From an uncultured Bacteroidales bacterium (lineage in GTDB: Bacteria > Bacteroidota > Bacteroidia > Bacteroidales > UBA3663), in NCBI GenBank assembly GCA_905235375.1, contig CAJOLH010000005.1:44492-108491 (forward strand): a stretch of DNA of 64,000 nucleotides, given 5' to 3'. The first letter of the stretch is position 1, and every line of letters starts with the position of its first letter. A program made the translations under genes and the position numbers. Shown piece after piece: positions 61,173 through 64,000 of this stretch. Below the pieces are notes generated by a model. It made no database searches and was not told the origin of the DNA. It saw only the letters and a list, made by a program, of their open reading frames with translations.

Positions 61173-62387
61173 TTACAGGTAACAACAGCGCCCCGTCTTC
61201 AACATCCATTCGCTCGAAGCGTTGTATGACGCTTTGTCAGCACATACCCATAAGATTGGAGTATGGAGTTTTTTGTTGCCTTTCTTCAAGACTTTTCCTT
61301 CATACATCGGAGGCAGAGCTTGTCCATCTGTTAGGATGATCAACCCATCGTATTCATTGGGTTTCAGCATAATGTAGTCGAACAATGGCTGATAGCTGGT
61401 ACCTCCACGCCCTTTCACTTGTATTGATTTATTGGCTCGACACATAGGCTCGATGGGTCCTAATTCGGCATCAAACTGACATACGTCAATCTGAATGACA
61501 CCATATCGGAAGATACGATTGATGGCACTGTAGAAATCCTCAAGCATTGCATCTGTGATACTACCGCTTGTGTCAATAGCTACCAGCAGATGGGTGTCAA
61601 ACTGATGAGTACTTCCCAACTGAAGAAATTCCGTTCGGCGATTGGGTCGCATACGTGTCAGTTGCCTTCGGCTTCTCACGATGGTGCTATGGAATCCTTC
61701 CCAAATGAGCCGGTTGTTGATTCTTGCTTGGGTACTTGCCTTGATGATTTCAACGATTTCTCCAGGCAGGCTTCCCCAATCTGATGTCCGGTCGATCAGG
61801 TCGTTGATGCGCTGACGTTGCAGTTCGTCCTCCCTCCATAGCTGTGACTTGTCCCTGTCTTCAGGCTGGTTGTAAAGGGAAGATTTCAGAGAGGTTTGAG
61901 GATCCTGGGTTTTCGGAGGATTTTGAGGATTTCGATTATTCTGATTATGCTGATTATTACGCTCCTCATCCTGCTTCTGTTGCTGAATCTGCTTGGCATA
62001 CCATTCGAAATATTGGCCAAGAGGCAGGTGGTAGAAGGCAGGATCGCGAACGGGCAGTTTGTCTTTGTGAAGCGAACAATATCCATCGCCAATCGTAATG
62101 TCCGAACCTATCGAAATGGCTTCCTTGCTGCATCCTTCAGGCTGACGTTCATAGGGATGTTTCAGGAAGAGGCGAATCAATTCGACGCGCATCAGTTGCT
62201 CAATTTCGGCATAATTTTTTCTTGAAAGCAGAAGCGGATTGTATTCTATCCTACCTTGTCCACAGCGAATTGCACACTCCATACGCACATTCTCTTCCAA
62301 TTGCTGTTGGCAAAAGAGCGAGAAGAACGCTGGTTCTTGCAGGAACCAGTTTTCACTGAGTAGTTTGAGTGTCTCAATCGTATTCAT
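61173..62387 (-). CDS. VWA-domain protein (DUF2201-like) of a MoxR system
   Basis: 404 residues. The C-terminal third is a VWA domain with an intact MIDAS site: 'AIDTSGSITD' (DxSxS), 'GRGGTSYQPL' (Thr) and 'LIILTDGQALP' (Asp). The N-terminal half resembles the metallopeptidase-like part of DUF2201, but where the family has an HExxH-type motif this protein has 'LFLKHPYERQPEG', so zinc protease activity looks lost. A Gln/Asn-rich linker (about 145-185) separates the halves. It pairs with the MoxR ATPase 135 bases upstream. Likely role: ATPase-driven remodelling of an unknown target. Confidence 0.85.
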   Translation of the reverse strand: MNTIETLKLLSENWFLQEPAFFSLFCQQQLEENVRMECAIRCGQGRIEYNPLLLSRKNYAEIEQLMRVELIRLFLKHPYERQPEGCSKEAISIGSDITIGDGYCSLHKDKLPVRDPAFYHLPLGQYFEWYAKQIQQQKQDEERNNQHNQNNRNPQNPPKTQDPQTSLKSSLYNQPEDRDKSQLWREDELQRQRINDLIDRTSDWGSLPGEIVEIIKASTQARINNRLIWEGFHSTIVRSRRQLTRMRPNRRTEFLQLGSTHQFDTHLLVAIDTSGSITDAMLEDFYSAINRIFRYGVIQIDVCQFDAELGPIEPMCRANKSIQVKGRGGTSYQPLFDYIMLKPNEYDGLIILTDGQALPPMYEGKVLKKGNKKLHTPILWVCADKASYNASSEWMLKTGRCCYL

Positions 62388-62394
62388 TGCTTCC

Positions 62395-62516
62395 TTAACC
62401 TTTCGAATCTTTCAAACCTTTCAAACCTTTCAAACCTTTCGAACCTTTCGAACCTTTCAAACCTTTCGAACCTTTCAAACCTTTCAAACCCCTCAAACCT
62501 TTCAAACCCCTTTTTA
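62395..62516. repeat. 9-bp repeat array between the MoxR and VWA genes
   Basis: About 13 tandem units of CCTTTCAAA or CCTTTCGAA, almost perfect, filling the spacer. It is the most regular of the four arrays of this family in the window. Confidence 0.92.
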
Positions 62517-62522
62517 CCTTAA

Positions 62523-63692
62523 TTAGAGGTTTGCGATAAACGCTGTAAGCTTTTGATAAATGTAGGGGCAGAAGGTTGAGATGAAAAGTATAGCTTCCTG
62601 ATAACTTCCACTCTCGAATAGGTTGGCAAGGTGAGCAATGGCTTCCTTCTGTTCCATGTTTTCGAGTAGCTGGAAATATCGTTGAAGATTTTGGACATAA
62701 CGATTCAACTGAACAACATCCATCGGTATATTGTCGTTCATCGGTGCGTTGTCATCTATCGGCAACGTAGTATAGGTGAGGAGCTTGGAGGAGTCAGGGT
62801 AAGTGACTTCGAGATGTTGGAAGATGCTTTCGTTGATGATGGCCAGCTGGTGCAGCCGATAGCTGCGAATCTTTGCCTCGCAAGCATCACAATCGTTCAA
62901 GACCTGCGCCCCCGTTAGCATTTGATTGCCTTGGCAGAATGCAAAGAACCTGCTTGCTGCCTGAGCACCCACGATGCCGGCAATCAAATCCAAGTCATCC
63001 TCGCCCAGATTTCGTCTGGTTCGTATCGTACCATCTATTCCTATATCTTGCAGTACATCGCTCACACGTCGCCAGGCACGACGGTCGGGATATTTTTCCA
63101 GTCCCGTATCTTCGCCTTCCTTCCATTCGGGAACGCTGTCGAGCAGTGTGGGTTCGTTCGATATAAATTCGATAATCCGCTGATCCAGATGCTTCTGTTG
63201 TGCCCAAAGCAACCACTCCTGCACGGTGGGGCAGAATTGATAGACGTTGAAACGACTCACTAATGAAGGGTCAAGGTGTGTGAGCTGGTATTCGTCACCT
63301 TCGTTGACAGCCGAAATGATGCGGCTGCCTTGGGGCAATTCGTGACCTGCCAATCGGCGGTTGAGCGCCAGATCCATCACGGTCTGCAGTATTTCGGGGC
63401 GTGCCCTATTCAGTTCGTCAAGAAACAAAACGATGGGCTTGCCATCAATGGGGAACCAATAGGGTGGCAGGAAGTCGGTACGTTCGCCTGTCTTGGTGGG
63501 AAGTCCAATCAGGTCGCCAGGGTCAGACATCTGTCCCAGGAATAGAGGTACTACCCTCATCCCTTTCTCTTGGTAATAATCGGTCAATATCTCCGACTTG
63601 CCAATACCATGACGCCCCACCAGCATAATGTTTTGCGTGGCGGGGGTCACATCCAGAATATGCAGTAATTTTCTTGTATCGATTGTAATCAT
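62523..63692 (-). CDS. MoxR-family AAA+ ATPase
   Basis: 389 residues. Walker A is 'GRHGIGKSEIL' (27-37), Walker B 'KPIVLFLDELNRARPEILQT', sensor 1 'RIISAVNEGDEYQL' and an Arg finger in 'DPSLVSRFNVYQF'. The C-terminal half is helical and specific to this subgroup. MoxR proteins act with VWA partners as chaperone-like machines, and the next gene on the strand encodes a VWA protein, which supports this. First gene of the set; no convincing promoter was seen upstream. Confidence 0.92.
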   Translation of the reverse strand: MITIDTRKLLHILDVTPATQNIMLVGRHGIGKSEILTDYYQEKGMRVVPLFLGQMSDPGDLIGLPTKTGERTDFLPPYWFPIDGKPIVLFLDELNRARPEILQTVMDLALNRRLAGHELPQGSRIISAVNEGDEYQLTHLDPSLVSRFNVYQFCPTVQEWLLWAQQKHLDQRIIEFISNEPTLLDSVPEWKEGEDTGLEKYPDRRAWRRVSDVLQDIGIDGTIRTRRNLGEDDLDLIAGIVGAQAASRFFAFCQGNQMLTGAQVLNDCDACEAKIRSYRLHQLAIINESIFQHLEVTYPDSSKLLTYTTLPIDDNAPMNDNIPMDVVQLNRYVQNLQRYFQLLENMEQKEAIAHLANLFESGSYQEAILFISTFCPYIYQKLTAFIANL

Positions 63693-63794
63693 AAGTAACT
63701 ATTCAGAATTAACTATGCATATTTTTCTTTAACACGAATTATCGCGAATTTTCATTAATTACTCAGCATGTCGATAACAGAAACGGACAGACCT

Positions 63795-63990
63795 CAGTGT
63801 CCTCCGCTCCAGTGGACAGTGCAGCGCAGTCCACTGGTTCCCCTTGGACGAACAAGATTCTGTGTCTTTCGTGTGTTCCGTGGTAGATGCCTCCAACGTT
63901 ACTTTTTTATCGAACACGGAAGACACCGAGGACACTGAAAATTAGCGGTTCCCAATGGAGGCCTGAGTGCGTTTCTGCGTCGCACTCAGG
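63795..63990. repeat. Non-coding right end with nested inverted repeats
   Basis: No gene seen from 63693 to 64000. CAGTGTCCTC (63795-63804) pairs with GAGGACACTG (63928-63937), enclosing the hairpin CCAGTGGAC/GTCCACTGG (63809-63817, 63829-63837) and TTCCGTG/CACGGAA (63876-63882, 63915-63921). A separate hairpin, CCTGAGTGCG/CGCACTCAGG (63962-63971, 63981-63990), follows. It may be a dispersed non-autonomous element. No transposase is nearby. Confidence 0.6.
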
Positions 63991-64000
63991 ACGGAAGACA

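Noticed and set aside
1..64000. tRNA, rRNA or transposase genes
   Set aside because: Scanning the spacers by eye showed no cloverleaf-like genes, rRNA stretches or transposase motifs. A tRNAscan run would settle the tRNA question.

Overview
The window looks like a chromosomal segment of a Bacteroidales bacterium, most likely Prevotella or a close relative. Four things support this. Many genes are preceded by the Bacteroidetes promoter pattern (TTTG, about 20 bases, TAnnTTTG). DUF4290, DUF4298, DUF5063 and the set sigma-54 regulator/LptE/TPR/SecG are typical of Bacteroidetes. Secreted proteins end in a short 'LQG...GIYI..G.KV' tail common in Prevotella. Several intergenic spaces hold minisatellite arrays. 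I saw no rRNA, tRNA, CRISPR array, phage or transposase gene. The genus is inference.

Layout. 1-4.3 kb: the 3' part of a large secreted protein with two LamG-like domains, then an array of about ten 42-bp repeats and a small DUF4298 gene. 5.3-13.4 kb: hexuronate catabolism. uxaB-uxaA run leftward; uxaC, kdgK, kdgA and an ExuT-like transporter run rightward from a divergent promoter region. Together they would take galacturonate through tagaturonate, altronate, KDG and KDPG to pyruvate and glyceraldehyde 3-phosphate. uxuA and uxuB, for the glucuronate branch, are not in the window. 13.5-13.7 kb: a promoter followed closely by a terminator, a possible small RNA.

13.8-24.4 kb is the most unusual part: a tightly spaced rightward cluster of a secreted beta-helix carbohydrate-active protein, a cytoplasmic GH31 alpha-xylosidase, a 1008-residue corrinoid protein joining a URO-D-like domain, a homocysteine methyltransferase domain and a cobalamin domain, a Na+/solute symporter, and a membrane-bound AraC-type regulator with a lipoprotein signal. 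I infer a cassette for taking up an alpha-xyloside-type glycan and removing its O-methyl group onto homocysteine. The substrate is unknown.

24.6-43.5 kb holds mostly housekeeping genes: DUF4290, tsaB, yicC, gmk, nadD, DUF5063, an RNase D-like exonuclease, secG/TPR/lptE/sigma-54 regulator, a kinase-RapZ fusion, lon, a cation/proton antiporter, an AsmA-like protein, rlmH and an OmpA-family protein. 43.5-44.8 kb: a fimbrillin-like lipoprotein and a second 42-bp repeat array. 44.8-59.4 kb: a long leftward run with exopolysaccharide genes (Wzx-like flippase, SGNH-LTD-CotH protein, hexapeptide acyltransferase, EpsG-like polymerase, Wzz, Wza) but no glycosyltransferase, followed upstream by spmAB, proC, an MCE protein and an N-acetylmuramoyl-L-alanine amidase. 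59.6-60.4 kb: aroE split into two frames. 60.4-63.7 kb: a MoxR ATPase/VWA/unknown gene set whose spacers are filled with 9-bp repeats. The right end is non-coding and rich in inverted repeats.
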